Positions 41,206 through 50,303 of a stretch of 64,000 bases of DNA are shown piece by piece. Each line of letters begins with the position of its first letter. Positions within the stretch are counted from its first letter, which is position 1. The DNA comes from CAZPNX01 sp964518765. Lineage in GTDB: Bacteria > Edwardsbacteria > AC1 > EtOH8. Where the stretch lies: positions 66,224-130,223 of the forward strand of contig CAZFJC010000004.1 in assembly GCA_964518765.1 (NCBI GenBank). Reading direction: 5' to 3'. The translations under genes and the position numbers were made by a program. The notes beneath the pieces were generated by a model that saw only the letters and a program-made list of their open reading frames with translations, searched no databases and was not told the origin of the DNA.

Positions 41206-42284
41206 CAGTCCAGTTTGTATTCAATCTTCTTCGAGTACTCCCGGTAGACCAGCGGCAGGGTCGCCACCCCCCACAGCGAGCCCAGGCCGTAGGAGAAATG
41301 CAGGGTGGCGAACACCAGCGGCTGGAGCATTATGGCCAGCGGGTGGATCTTCTCGTTCCTGGTCAGCTTGAGTGTCTCAACTGAAAGTCCCATCGTCCTC
41401 AGGCTGAAGTAAGCGCTGGCCAGGATGTAGCTGGCGGCCTCAGCGATGAAAAGCCACAGGCCGGCGGCCCTGAGCCAGCCCTGGCCGACCAGGGCCGGCA
41501 TGGCTGTCAGGCCCAGGCTGCCCACGAACACCAGGGGCACGAAGTGCCTCAGTTTGGGCGCGCTGCGGTTTAGAATTATGGTCTGCACCACCCCGATCCC
41601 GTCTTGCCACCTCTGGCGCCACAGAGAGCGCAGCCGGGTGCGGCAGATGTAGTATGACTTGATCTTCGGGCTCAGAAATATTTTCCCGCCGGAACGGACC
41701 AGCCGGCTGTTGAACTCGATGTCCTCGGTCCGGGTCAGCCGCTCGTCCAGCAGGCCCACCCGTCTGAAGACCTCACGCCGGAAGCAGCCCGGCCACACCG
41801 TCGGCACCCAGCCCTCGGCCTTCAGGTTGCGGAAGGCGCCTCCGCCCAGGGCGAAGGGGCTGAGGTGGGCCAGGGCGATGGCCTGGGAGCGCGGCGACCT
41901 TCCGCCGGCCAGGGGTATGGCCGGGCCTCCCACGTTGTCGGCTCCGGTCCTCTCCATCACCTCCAGGCAGATCCTGATGTAATCGGCGCCGTACTCGGCG
42001 TGGGCGTCCATGCGGAATATGATCTCGCCGGTGGAGTTCCTGACCCCGACGTTGACCCCGGAGCTGACCGTCCTCTTGGGATTTTCCAGTATCTTTAACT
42101 TTGGGAATTTTAACTCTAAATTCCGCAATTTCTCGCCGGTTCCATCGGTGGACATCCCGTCCACGGCAATGACCTCGTAATCATGCCCGGCGAAGTCCTG
42201 GGCGTAGATGGTCTCGATGCAGCGCTCGATGTAGTCCGCCTCGTTGCGCACCGGAATGACGATGGAGATCATCGGCGGAGACAT
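41205..42284 (-). CDS. Family 2 glycosyltransferase (ExoA-like)
   Basis: A 359-residue enzyme: catalytic GT-A domain first (ISIVIPVRNEADYIERCIE, VDGMSTDGTGE, RMDAHAEYGADYI as DxD-like site), then three to four C-terminal membrane helices (~255-345). Layout and motifs resemble succinoglycan ExoA-type transferases. It stops one base into the priming enzyme gene, so they are likely co-translated. Confidence 0.88.
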   Translation of the reverse strand: MSPPMISIVIPVRNEADYIERCIETIYAQDFAGHDYEVIAVDGMSTDGTGEKLRNLELKFPKLKILENPKRTVSSGVNVGVRNSTGEIIFRMDAHAEYGADYIRICLEVMERTGADNVGGPAIPLAGGRSPRSQAIALAHLSPFALGGGAFRNLKAEGWVPTVWPGCFRREVFRRVGLLDERLTRTEDIEFNSRLVRSGGKIFLSPKIKSYYICRTRLRSLWRQRWQDGIGVVQTIILNRSAPKLRHFVPLVFVGSLGLTAMPALVGQGWLRAAGLWLFIAEAASYILASAYFSLRTMGLSVETLKLTRNEKIHPLAIMLQPLVFATLHFSYGLGSLWGVATLPLVYREYSKKIEYKLD

Positions 42285-42287
42285 GAC

Positions 42288-43517
42288 CTAGTGAACAGTG
42301 AGCAATCGGAAAACATCCCAGGGCCGAATAAGTTTTATCGCGCCGCCCCCGGCGACCTTTTCGCCGGTCAGGCTCAGACAGTAGCCTGCCCTAATTCCGT
42401 AGTGGGACATGAAATAGTCCAGTGCGGTGGCCCTGAATCCGGCGGAATTCATCTTGACCTCCAGGGGGATGGCCTGCTTGCCAGCGGGCATGACGAAGTC
42501 TATCTCCTTTTTATCTTGGGTGCGCCAGAAGAAAAGCTCGGCGCTGCTTGCCTTTACCAGGTCCGAGAACACCGCGGTTTCAAAGGCCGAACCGCCCAAA
42601 GTCAGCGGCAGCCGTCTATCCGTCAGAAGCTGCATCAGGCCTGAATCCAGAAAGTAGACCTTGGGGGTCTTGAACAGTTCGGAGCGCAGATTGCTGGTGT
42701 ACGGCCTGACCAGTTTGATGATATAGGTGTTCTCCAGGATGAACAGGTACTGGTCCACTGTCTGCCTGGCCAGCCGGGCAGTATTGGCCAGCTCGGCGAT
42801 GTTGAGCAGGCAGCCGCTCTGTCCGGCCAGCACCCTCAGCAGGCTGTTGAACTTGCTGATGTCGCGGATATTCCCCAGATCCCGGATGTCCTTTTTGACA
42901 TAAGTGTCGATGATCTGCTGGAGGTATTTTTCCTTGACCTCCAGCTGGTCGGTCAGGACGATCTTCGGGAAGCCTCCGTACAGTGCGTACTCACGGTACA
43001 GCGTCTCCAGTTCTCGTAAGATGGTGGCCGGATGGCTGAGGGCCCTGAGATCGTACTTGAGGCCCTTGAAGGTTAGGAACTCCTCGAAGTCCAGGGGATA
43101 GAGCGTGAACTCGATGGTACGACCGGCCAGCGAGTCCCTGAACTTACGCTTGATCTCGAAGCTCGACGAGCCGGTGACGATGAGTTTGACGCCGGGATGG
43201 TGATCGTGGAACAGCTTGAGGAATGAGGAGGGATTCGCCAGATGCTGGATCTCGTCCAGAAGAAGGTAGAACCGTTTTTGCCCGCTGTAGTTCCCCCTCT
43301 GCCTCAGATAATCGATGACCGACCTGGGGCCTTCATGGCACAGCTCCAGCAGTCGACCGTCCTCAAGGTCCATGAAATGCTGGTCCCCTGCCGGCAGGCC
43401 CTGGCCGATCATCTGAAGCAGGGTGGTCTTGCCGACCTGGCGGGCCCCGTGGATGACGACTATATCCCTGGAATCCAGGTAGTTGTCGATCTCCTTTTTC
43501 AGCTTTCGGGGATGCAT
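42288..43517 (-). CDS. AAA ATPase with DUF4143 (AAA_14) domain
   Basis: A 409-residue protein with Walker A GARQVGKTT (residues ~24-32), Walker B LLLDEIQ, sensor TGSSSFE, and a C-terminal DUF4143 domain with a nuclease-like EIDFV...PLEVK motif. Members are widely scattered, often transferred horizontally, and their role is not settled (toxin-like, defence or DNA repair have been suggested). It lies between two membrane glycosyltransferase genes that have no functional relation, and its promoter region is an AT-rich palindrome. No Shine-Dalgarno before ATG 43517; a possible TTTACT-17-TAAACT promoter ends 8 bases before it. Confidence 0.93.
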   Translation of the reverse strand: MHPRKLKKEIDNYLDSRDIVVIHGARQVGKTTLLQMIGQGLPAGDQHFMDLEDGRLLELCHEGPRSVIDYLRQRGNYSGQKRFYLLLDEIQHLANPSSFLKLFHDHHPGVKLIVTGSSSFEIKRKFRDSLAGRTIEFTLYPLDFEEFLTFKGLKYDLRALSHPATILRELETLYREYALYGGFPKIVLTDQLEVKEKYLQQIIDTYVKKDIRDLGNIRDISKFNSLLRVLAGQSGCLLNIAELANTARLARQTVDQYLFILENTYIIKLVRPYTSNLRSELFKTPKVYFLDSGLMQLLTDRRLPLTLGGSAFETAVFSDLVKASSAELFFWRTQDKKEIDFVMPAGKQAIPLEVKMNSAGFRATALDYFMSHYGIRAGYCLSLTGEKVAGGGAIKLIRPWDVFRLLTVH

Positions 43518-43540
43518 TAAGCGTAGTTTATCATAAAATT

Positions 43541-43572
43541 AATATAAAGTAAAGTATTATTTACTTTATATT
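43541..43572. promoter_or_regulatory. 13-bp AT-rich perfect inverted repeat before the AAA ATPase gene
   Basis: AATATAAAGTAAA (43541-43553), spacer GTATTA, TTTACTTTATATT (43560-43572). It covers the stop codon of the upstream membrane glycosyltransferase and the possible -35 of the ATPase, so it could be an operator or a terminator. Confidence 0.55.
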
Positions 43573-44810
43573 TTATCCCTATTTGTCCGCCACCCCCACG
43601 CCCTACCCGCTCCGAACGCTATCATCACCGCCATCAAAAACCCCGCTGGCATCATGTACCGCAATATCGACAGTACCGCTATGGCCGCGACCCAGTGGTA
43701 GAGGAGCAACGTCAGTAGAATAAGTATCAGCGGTCCGCCTGGTTTTCCATTCCGAAACCAAAACACCGCGCCTATTAGGGATAATATCAAATAGAAGGCC
43801 TGTATCACAAGTATCTTGCCCTCGTGCCACATCTCGTCGGTCCCGTACCAGCACCGGCCCGCCTTGATAAGCAGCAATTTGACGAATGCCCCGGGATGTT
43901 TCCCGGCAGAATAGGCTATCGATCTTAAGACCTCCCCGCTCTCCCTTCCCTGGCTCATCTTCTCAACTTCTGTCATATACTTCTCAACATCTCCCGGCAG
44001 GCGAATCCGATCACCCCCGGCTCCCGGTTTAAGCCCGAAGGTCCAGCCGTCGTAAAGCGAGCTGCCCGCCTTATCGGCCACGGGAACGAACTTGCCGGTC
44101 CTCCGCCAGAGGTAGGCCTCCCACGGCAATACGACAAATAACAAACCCGCAATGAACAATGAACAATAAAGCGCCAAACCCTTGGCCGGCACCCTCCCCT
44201 TGATCCAAGTGACCAAGAGAAAGATGAGCAGAGCCAGCGGCAGAAAGAGCGCCATCGGCTTGACCAGCATCGGCAGGGCCCCGGCCATGCCGGCGGCCAG
44301 CGCCGTGAATGGCCCCGGGCGCCCAGCCGCTCCGGCCTCGATCGCCGCCCAGGCCGCCGACAGCAGAGACAGAAGATAGAGCGGCTCCGGCCCAGGCTGC
44401 AGCGCCAGATAGAGGCCGAAGGGGTAGGTTATCCAGACCAGCGCGGCTATAAGGGCCGTCAGTCCGGCCGTATATCTTTGGACCAGGGCGTAAAAAAGCG
44501 CCGCCAGCATGGCCATGGCCAGCACGTTGAACGCCTTGGCCGCGGTTTCCTCGCCTATATGAAAGAACTTTTTCAGTTCGATCAGACCCGCCAGGTACAG
44601 CGGGTAGATAGGCGGCGACGGGGCCCGGCCCTCCAGCAGGTAGTCGCCCCGCTCCAGGATCCCCCGGGCTATCGGCAGGTAGCGGTGCCGGAAGTCCTCG
44701 GGCACGGAGCGTCTCTCGAAGGAGCCCAGGGCGAGCCAGGCGGCCGAGTAGATTATAATACTAGCTATAAATAGTAGTAGGGATGTCCGCCGTCGGGCCA
44801 GTAAGCGCAT
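43566..44810 (-). CDS. Integral membrane glycosyltransferase (GT39/ArnT-like)
   Basis: A 414-residue protein with about 10 membrane helices. The first periplasmic loop has EDFRHRYLPIARGI, then ERGDYLLEGRAPSPPIYPLY, similar to the acidic site and 'P.YP..' segment of polyprenol-dependent GT-C transferases (GT39/PMT_2). These move a sugar from a lipid carrier to a target on the outer face of the inner membrane. No good Shine-Dalgarno before ATG 44810. Confidence 0.75.
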   Translation of the reverse strand: MRLLARRRTSLLLFIASIIIYSAAWLALGSFERRSVPEDFRHRYLPIARGILERGDYLLEGRAPSPPIYPLYLAGLIELKKFFHIGEETAAKAFNVLAMAMLAALFYALVQRYTAGLTALIAALVWITYPFGLYLALQPGPEPLYLLSLLSAAWAAIEAGAAGRPGPFTALAAGMAGALPMLVKPMALFLPLALLIFLLVTWIKGRVPAKGLALYCSLFIAGLLFVVLPWEAYLWRRTGKFVPVADKAGSSLYDGWTFGLKPGAGGDRIRLPGDVEKYMTEVEKMSQGRESGEVLRSIAYSAGKHPGAFVKLLLIKAGRCWYGTDEMWHEGKILVIQAFYLILSLIGAVFWFRNGKPGGPLILILLTLLLYHWVAAIAVLSILRYMMPAGFLMAVMIAFGAGRAWGWRTNRDKI

Positions 44811-44926
44811 AATAATGATGAGTTTATCGGTTTGTTTCCCCCTACCCCTTCCTCAGCCGTCGCTGAAGTCTTTATCTGCATTTCTAGTGGGCAAGGATCC
44901 TTAGTTTTACATCTGCTTTTCTTAAT

Positions 44927-44954
44927 GTTACTTTCTTGTGGCCAAGAAAGTAAC
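44927..44954. repeat. Dispersed hairpin element, copy 1
   Basis: GTTACTTTCTTG, loop TGGC, CAAGAAAGTAAC: a perfect 12-bp stem followed by CAAAGAAGC. A second copy in the opposite orientation is at 60677-60702. The intergenic stretch 44811-45285 around it has no credible gene; it also holds a 10-bp inverted repeat (GCACTCATTG 45029-45038 and CAATGAGTGC 45067-45076). Confidence 0.7.
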
Positions 44955-45285
44955 CAAAGAAGCCTCACCGCCGTTCGGCCGAGCTCAGGCCGAGGCCCAG
45001 CGCTGCGGAGAGTCAGGCGTCCGCGCCGGCACTCATTGAACCAGAACCAGCAGGCAGCATAACACCCAATGAGTGCTTCCTCGGCTCTGTAGCCCGGCCG
45101 CACCGCTGACGGCAGGGCCCATAGAGGCGCATCCCGCCTCCCATATAACTCTATGTGCGTCGGTCAGGCAGCGCTGCTGGGTTTCAGAATCCGGAACTTC
45201 AGCAAAGGCCTCTCTTTGCACCTCTCTCTACAAAGATAAAGTGGGAAGTAATCAAGAAAACCAGGGGTAAGGGGTTAGGTCGTCC

Positions 45286-46602
45286 TCACCAGCATAGCCC
45301 CTGGTACTTCTTGGGCGCCACCAGATCCTTATATCCGCCATGAAGGTCCAGCACCATGTTCGTAGAGCTTTTAAGCAATTTTCTCAACTGCTTGTTGCCG
45401 GCATACTGGCCGTTGGTGATGACCAGCAGGTCGCAGCCCTTTATCAGGGATCCGATGGTGTCCGCCCTCACCCTGTGGTACTCGGGCACCACCCTCTCCA
45501 GGATCTCGAGATTGGTGCCGACCAACTTCCTCTTCTGTATGTTGCCATCGTAGACCCTTACCCTGTAATCCCGGTCTATCAGGCAGCGCAGCAGCTTGAG
45601 CAGCGGGCTCTCCCGCAGGTCGTCGGTGTGCTCCTTGAAGGTGATGCCCAGGATGCCGATTCGCCGTTTGCCGGCCCTGTCGATCCGCTTAAGAATCTCG
45701 GCGAATTGGCTGTCGTTGCTCTCCAATACCGAGTCGAGCAGAGGTATCTGGACTCCCTGGCTCTTGGCAAAACTCACCAGTCCCCGCAAATCCTTGGGCA
45801 GACAGGAGCCTCCGAATGGCACGCCGGGCTTGAGGTATTTGGGGGAAATGTTGAGTATTTTATCCTGGCAGAAGATGTCCATCAGCCTCAGCCCGTCTAT
45901 GCCGCAGGCCGAACATACCCGTCCCATCTCGTTGCCGAAAGCCACTTTAAGGGCGTGGTAGGCGTTGCAGCTGTATTTGATGATCTCTGCCAGCTCAGGA
46001 TCGGTTCTGTGAAAAGGCGCTTTGACGAATCTGTAGAGCTGTCGTAGGTTGGCGGCGGTGCGCTCATCAGCCGCCCCGGCGATGATGAACGGCGGGTGGT
46101 AGAAATCGTCAAGGGCCTGGCCCTCGCGCAGGAACTCGGGGTTCATGCCGATGCCCAGCCCCCGGTCCAGCTTCTTGCCCGAGGCCCGCTCCAGCCTGGC
46201 CAGGGCCACCTTGGTGGTGCCGGGCGGCACCGTGCTTCTTATCACCACGCTATGAAAGGAACGTTTCTTTCGCAGAGCCAGGCCTATCTGCTCCACCACC
46301 GCGTAGATGGACCGCAGGTCGGCCGAGCCGTCGGCGCTGGAGTAGGTGCCCACCGCCATCAGGCTGAGGTCGCTCTCCAGCACCGCCTCCTCGGCATCGG
46401 TGGTGGCCCTAAGGCTCCCCTTGCCAACCGTCCGACGGATGACGGTATCGAGCCCAGGCTCGAGGATGGGTGAGCTCCTGGCGTTAAGGGCGTCCACCTT
46501 CTCCCGGCTCTTGTCCACCCCGATGACCCGGTGTCCGGCGTCCGCCAGGCAGGCGCCGGAGACGGTGCCCACGTAGCCCAGACCGAATATGGATATCTTC
46601 AT
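45286..46602 (-). CDS. algD: GDP-mannose 6-dehydrogenase-like (AlgD/Ugd family)
   Basis: A 438-residue NAD-dependent nucleotide-sugar dehydrogenase. MKISIFGLGYVGTVSGACLA (NAD fold), MNPEFLREGQALDDF, FCQDKILNISPKYLKPG and GGSCLPKD with the catalytic Cys267. The C-terminal YQGLCW and the spacing agree better with GDP-mannose dehydrogenase AlgD than with UDP-glucose dehydrogenase, but the substrate is inferred. It supplies a uronic acid for the glycan. No Shine-Dalgarno before ATG 46602. Confidence 0.88.
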   Translation of the reverse strand: MKISIFGLGYVGTVSGACLADAGHRVIGVDKSREKVDALNARSSPILEPGLDTVIRRTVGKGSLRATTDAEEAVLESDLSLMAVGTYSSADGSADLRSIYAVVEQIGLALRKKRSFHSVVIRSTVPPGTTKVALARLERASGKKLDRGLGIGMNPEFLREGQALDDFYHPPFIIAGAADERTAANLRQLYRFVKAPFHRTDPELAEIIKYSCNAYHALKVAFGNEMGRVCSACGIDGLRLMDIFCQDKILNISPKYLKPGVPFGGSCLPKDLRGLVSFAKSQGVQIPLLDSVLESNDSQFAEILKRIDRAGKRRIGILGITFKEHTDDLRESPLLKLLRCLIDRDYRVRVYDGNIQKRKLVGTNLEILERVVPEYHRVRADTIGSLIKGCDLLVITNGQYAGNKQLRKLLKSSTNMVLDLHGGYKDLVAPKKYQGLCW

Positions 46603-46628
46603 AACTGTATTTGCTTACTTACAACAAC

Positions 46629-46827
46629 TGTCACCCTGAGATTACCCGCCTGCCTGACTGTCTGAAGGGTGACGTAAAAACCCTTCATAATCCCTCAACC
46701 TGCCATCCCCTGGAGTGCTCCTTCGGATGCCATTCACTTAGTCATTCTTAGGACAGGCCCTCGGGATGACAGCCTGGTTAACCTGTCACCCTGATATTGC
46801 CCGCCTGCCTGACGAATTGAAGGGTGA
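46629..46827. repeat. Two direct copies of a TGTCACCC...AAGGGTGA element
   Basis: Copies at 46629-46673 and 46784-46827 share TGTCACCCTGA, CCCGCCTGCCTGAC and TGAAGGGTGA. Ends are inverted (TCACCC / GGGTGA), so each can fold. Similar words (GTCATTCTTAGGAC, CTCGGGATGACAG) fill the rest of 46603-46881, which has no gene. A more diverged copy is at 55662-55706. Confidence 0.75.
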
Positions 46828-46881
46828 TTACTTGTTGTCATCCTTCAACCTGCAGGACACGATGCTAACCTCGGAATGACA

Positions 46882-48036
46882 TTAGTACTTAGGATCACGC
46901 AGCCTTCGGTACGCCTCCACCAGCCTCTTCCCCTCGGTCTCCCAGCTATAGTATTGCTTTACTGCCCTCCGCCCCCTGACTCCCATGGCCTCTCTTTCTT
47001 TCGGGTGTTCGATAAGGTATGTGATCCCTCTGGCGATATCTACCGGGTCCAGCGGGTCTACTACCACACCACATCGGTGCCTGTTCACCAACTCCGCCCA
47101 GGCCGGCAGGTTGCTAACGACCAAGGGCAGGCCCATGGCCATATACTCGAAGAGCTTGTTGGAGCGCTCCACCGCCGTGTCCAGGTTGGGGTCAGGATGG
47201 AAGCAGATGGTTGCCATGTCCGCTTTGATTGCCTCAGCTACCACATCCTCGTACCTGGGAAGGTAACCGAGGTATTTCATCCTGCGGTATCCCGGCTCGT
47301 CCTCTATCTGCCTTTGGTACTCCGCATCCTGGTAGATCCCGGTCGTCAGCAGGGTGGCATCGTACTTCGGATCCACCATCTCCAGGGCGCGTAGGACCTC
47401 GCTCAGCCCCCTGGTCCGTGTTATGCTCCCGGTATAGACGATCCGGCAGCCTTTCTTTCCCGTGCGTCTGGCATCTTTCCCTTTAAGGGCTTCGTCTATG
47501 ATCCCGGTCGGGGCGTAGTTCCTGATGCTGATGGTGCGGTGTTGCTTGAATCGTTTCTCGATGTCCGGCGCGGCCGCCACCACCAGGTCGCAGAGCCTGG
47601 ATAACCGCTTCTCGAATGTGTCCAGCGTCTTTGCCAGCCCTGGTTTTATCCATTTTGGTATCCAGTTCTTCTCGTCGGAAAGGATGGCGTCGTCATAGTT
47701 CTCGTGGACGTCATAAATAAATTTAGTTTGAGGAAATATAGATTTTAATATCGGCAACAGGAACAGCAGCTCAGGCTCGTGGACATGGTAGTAATCGGCC
47801 TTTAGTGAAATGGCCTGCCTCAGCATGCTCATGAAGTTGGCGATGCGAGACCATCGGCTTATTATTTTACCGAATCCAAGGACTGTTATATCATCTATAA
47901 TCTGTCTTTTCTGCGCCAGCGGGGCCAACTCGTAAACCTCCAAGCCTTCCTGGGCCAGAGAGCGCCCCTCCTTCTTAAAGATACGGGTGTCGGTAAAGGG
48001 ATGGGAAGAGGTGATGATGCAAACTCTACTAGGCAT
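46882..48036 (-). CDS. Family 4 glycosyltransferase
   Basis: A 384-residue GT-B enzyme. N-terminal VCIITSSHPFTDTRIFKKEG and YHVHEPELLFLLPIL, with IYDVHENYDD; the C-terminal donor domain has VYTGSITRTRGLSEVLRAL and VERSNKLFEYMAMGLPLVVS (E-x7-E-like site). No signal peptide. It is the last gene of the overlapping run that begins at 60341; its start overlaps the acetyltransferase end by 8 bases. Confidence 0.9.
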   Translation of the reverse strand: MPSRVCIITSSHPFTDTRIFKKEGRSLAQEGLEVYELAPLAQKRQIIDDITVLGFGKIISRWSRIANFMSMLRQAISLKADYYHVHEPELLFLLPILKSIFPQTKFIYDVHENYDDAILSDEKNWIPKWIKPGLAKTLDTFEKRLSRLCDLVVAAAPDIEKRFKQHRTISIRNYAPTGIIDEALKGKDARRTGKKGCRIVYTGSITRTRGLSEVLRALEMVDPKYDATLLTTGIYQDAEYQRQIEDEPGYRRMKYLGYLPRYEDVVAEAIKADMATICFHPDPNLDTAVERSNKLFEYMAMGLPLVVSNLPAWAELVNRHRCGVVVDPLDPVDIARGITYLIEHPKEREAMGVRGRRAVKQYYSWETEGKRLVEAYRRLRDPKY

Positions 48037-48718
48037 CGGGCCTTTTTTCCAATGTCTTCACCACCTTGGCCGGATTGCCGGCCGCCACCGAATAGGGCGG
48101 CACGTCCCTGGCCACCACCGCCCCGGCGGCTATGATGGAGCCCCGGCCGATGCGCACCCCTTTGAGTATCATGGCCCGGGCGCAGATCCAGACGTCGTCC
48201 TCGATGACGATCGGCTTGCTATCGAACTTTGGCTCATATGGCTCAAGTTTCCCAGAGGACTTTACCCCAAATTGCGGCCAGAGCATGGCCTTGGAATGGT
48301 CCATCTCCCGGGCCCGCTCAATAGGGTCTATGGGGTGCCCCTCGAAGTCGGACATGGAGACCTCCCAGGAGATGAGAACATGGCTGCCGATCTCGATGCT
48401 CTCCCTGGCGTCTATGGTGGTGTGGCTGCCGAGGGAACAGCCGTTGCCTATCCTCACCCGGCCCCTTCCCCAGGCCGAGATGCGGCAGCGCTTGTAGGCG
48501 GTGAAGCCATCCCCCACCTCTATGCTCGCCCAGGGCTTCTCTGCCCGAAAGCAGGCCAGGCTGGCGATGTGAGGGTTGCCGCCTATCTTGAGCCAGCTTC
48601 TGGGTAAAACCTTCCAAATAAGATAGCTTAAGATGAAAAGGATGCTTTTACCGGCGTATTCTAACAACATGAATGGCCTGGTGGCAACAGTCCTGCCCAC
48701 CTTTTGTGCAATGTTCAT
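48029..48718 (-). CDS. Hexapeptide-repeat acetyltransferase (WcaF/WbbJ-like)
   Basis: From ATG 48718 the product is 229 residues. The C-terminal two thirds are left-handed beta-helix hexapeptides (IGNGCSLGSHTTI, IEDDVWICARAMIL, IGRGSIIAAGAVV, then VVARDVPPYSVAAGNPAKVV), as in O-acetyltransferases acting on polysaccharides. ATG 48718 is selected because it overlaps the preceding stop as ATGA; the longer open frame to 48847 lies in the GT2 gene. Confidence 0.92.
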   Translation of the reverse strand: MNIAQKVGRTVATRPFMLLEYAGKSILFILSYLIWKVLPRSWLKIGGNPHIASLACFRAEKPWASIEVGDGFTAYKRCRISAWGRGRVRIGNGCSLGSHTTIDARESIEIGSHVLISWEVSMSDFEGHPIDPIERAREMDHSKAMLWPQFGVKSSGKLEPYEPKFDSKPIVIEDDVWICARAMILKGVRIGRGSIIAAGAVVARDVPPYSVAAGNPAKVVKTLEKRPDA

Positions 48719-49632
48719 GAGCGCTTTGGCCTTTCGAACTTGGGATATTCTTTGACCGCCCGCCACATCATAGGGCTTCGTTTGGTTTGACCGGTAAAGA
48801 GTGAAATCGGCAAAGACTTCAGCCAGGAACAGAAAATGACCAGCCACCAGGTAAGATCCAGCAATCGGGCGTAAAAACCTCTGTGATGCGTATAGAAGAA
48901 CTTCACCTGGCTATGCTGAAGCTCCAAGAACATCTCCTCGGGCATCTGCTCCGTGCTCCGGCCTCCGTAGTGGACGACCTCGGCCCCGGGCACGAAATAG
49001 CAGTTCCAGCCTTTCTCCTTTAGCCGCAGGGCCAGGTCCTTCTCCTCGGAATACATATGGAAGTCGGGATTAAGAAGGTACGGCTCTTTCCCCAAAGCCT
49101 TGCGACTGATCACCATGAAGGCGCCGGAGACATAGTCCACCTTGAAGGGCTTGTCCTTATAGTAGCTGTGGACCCACTCGGTGCTGTGGGTCAGCTTATC
49201 CAAGCAGAGCGCGGTGAGAAGATTGTTCATCGGGCTGGGGAAACGTTTTATGGATTTCTGCAGGCTCCCGTCCGGATTGGCCAGCCGGCACCCGGCCAGT
49301 CCGCAGTCCGGAGTTCTCTCCATGAAATCCAGGACCGTCCTCACCGCTCCCGGCTTGACCACGGTATCCGGGTTTAAAAGCAGCAGATATTCCCCCTTGC
49401 TGTTCTGGTATGCCTGGTTGTTGGCTTTGGCGAATCCGACGTTCTTTCTATTAGCTATTACGTTAATACGCGAATACGTCTTACGTATAACGTCCACCGT
49501 CCCATCCCCTGAGTCGTTGTCCACCACGAATGTCTCACGATCCATATCGCCGCACGTATCCTCTAGGGAGCGCAAACACTCGACCAACAGGTCCCTGGTG
49601 TTATAACTGACTATTATTATTGAAAGCTTCAA
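48715..49632 (-). CDS. Family 2 glycosyltransferase (rhamnosyltransferase WbbL-like)
   Basis: A 305-residue GT-A enzyme: SIIIVSYNTRDLLVECLRSL, VDNDSGDGTVDVI, NVGFAKANNQAYQNSKGEYL and LLNPDTVV, all typical for WbbL-type transferases; DFHMYSEEKDLALRLKEKGW holds the catalytic base. Overlaps neighbours by four bases on both sides (49629-49632 and 48715-48718). Rhamnose as donor is a guess from the subgroup. Confidence 0.92.
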   Translation of the reverse strand: MKLSIIIVSYNTRDLLVECLRSLEDTCGDMDRETFVVDNDSGDGTVDVIRKTYSRINVIANRKNVGFAKANNQAYQNSKGEYLLLLNPDTVVKPGAVRTVLDFMERTPDCGLAGCRLANPDGSLQKSIKRFPSPMNNLLTALCLDKLTHSTEWVHSYYKDKPFKVDYVSGAFMVISRKALGKEPYLLNPDFHMYSEEKDLALRLKEKGWNCYFVPGAEVVHYGGRSTEQMPEEMFLELQHSQVKFFYTHHRGFYARLLDLTWWLVIFCSWLKSLPISLFTGQTKRSPMMWRAVKEYPKFERPKRS

Positions 49633-50303
49633 GCCGTTTCAGCCTTTTGCTGTTTGTTGATTACCATGAAGAACCTGTTGGTATACTGGTCGTATTCCCT
49701 TAATAGTGCTTTATCCTTGCTTTCGGTCATATCGCAAGCCATGTTGCCTATGACGTTCTTCAATAATCCCAATAGCCTTGATCCTGGCCTACTGGCCCCC
49801 CGGCGGTAATCCCCATGGTAGTACAAGACAGCATTGTATCTGGCCGCCATCGACAACAGCTCCTCTGGCGTTGGCAAGCCGAAGCCTATGTGCTCGGCCA
49901 GATATTTCCTCGATGCTTCATCCAGCTTTGATTTTTCGTAAATGTATTTCTCGTGCTCGATGTGTCCCTCGGTTCCCAGCGGGGCGCATATCACCACCCT
50001 CCTACTTGCCACCCTTAGCATCTCATCGATGAACGGATGCCGCTTTGCTTTAGGGATATGCTCCCGTGTGTCTGCGCTCACCACCGCTTCGCAGCTTCCG
50101 TCCCTAAAGGGCAGTTCCATGCCCGTGGCCATGACCGTTCCCGAGAAGATGTTAACTGAAACGACACGCTTGTCTTTCAGGAACCCCGATAAAGCTCCTT
50201 CCCCGCCTACGTCTAAAACCCTGGATATGTGGCTATCGATCAAAAGATAGGATAGACACTTATGCCTGTCGAATGTATCCCGGCCCATCAGGTATTTACG
50301 CAT
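49629..50303 (-). CDS. Class I SAM-dependent methyltransferase
   Basis: A 224-residue protein with motif I VLDVGGEGALSGF, AVVSADTREHIPKAKRH and RVVICAPLGTEGHIEHEKY, fitting a methyltransf_11-type enzyme. Motif I glycines are present. Its target is probably a sugar of the glycan or a lipid precursor. Overlaps the ligase/polymerase gene by 8 bases and the GT2 gene by 4. Confidence 0.8.
   Translation of the reverse strand: MRKYLMGRDTFDRHKCLSYLLIDSHISRVLDVGGEGALSGFLKDKRVVSVNIFSGTVMATGMELPFRDGSCEAVVSADTREHIPKAKRHPFIDEMLRVASRRVVICAPLGTEGHIEHEKYIYEKSKLDEASRKYLAEHIGFGLPTPEELLSMAARYNAVLYYHGDYRRGASRPGSRLLGLLKNVIGNMACDMTESKDKALLREYDQYTNRFFMVINKQQKAETA

Noticed and set aside
44811..45285. Several 60-75 codon frames in the gap before algD
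   Set aside because: No ribosome sites, no plausible composition, and they cross hairpin repeats; treated as non-coding.
46603..46881. Possible CRISPR array because of repeated units
   Set aside because: Only two units with different spacing, and a third copy lies 9 kb away; there is no regular spacer or leader and no cas gene in the window.
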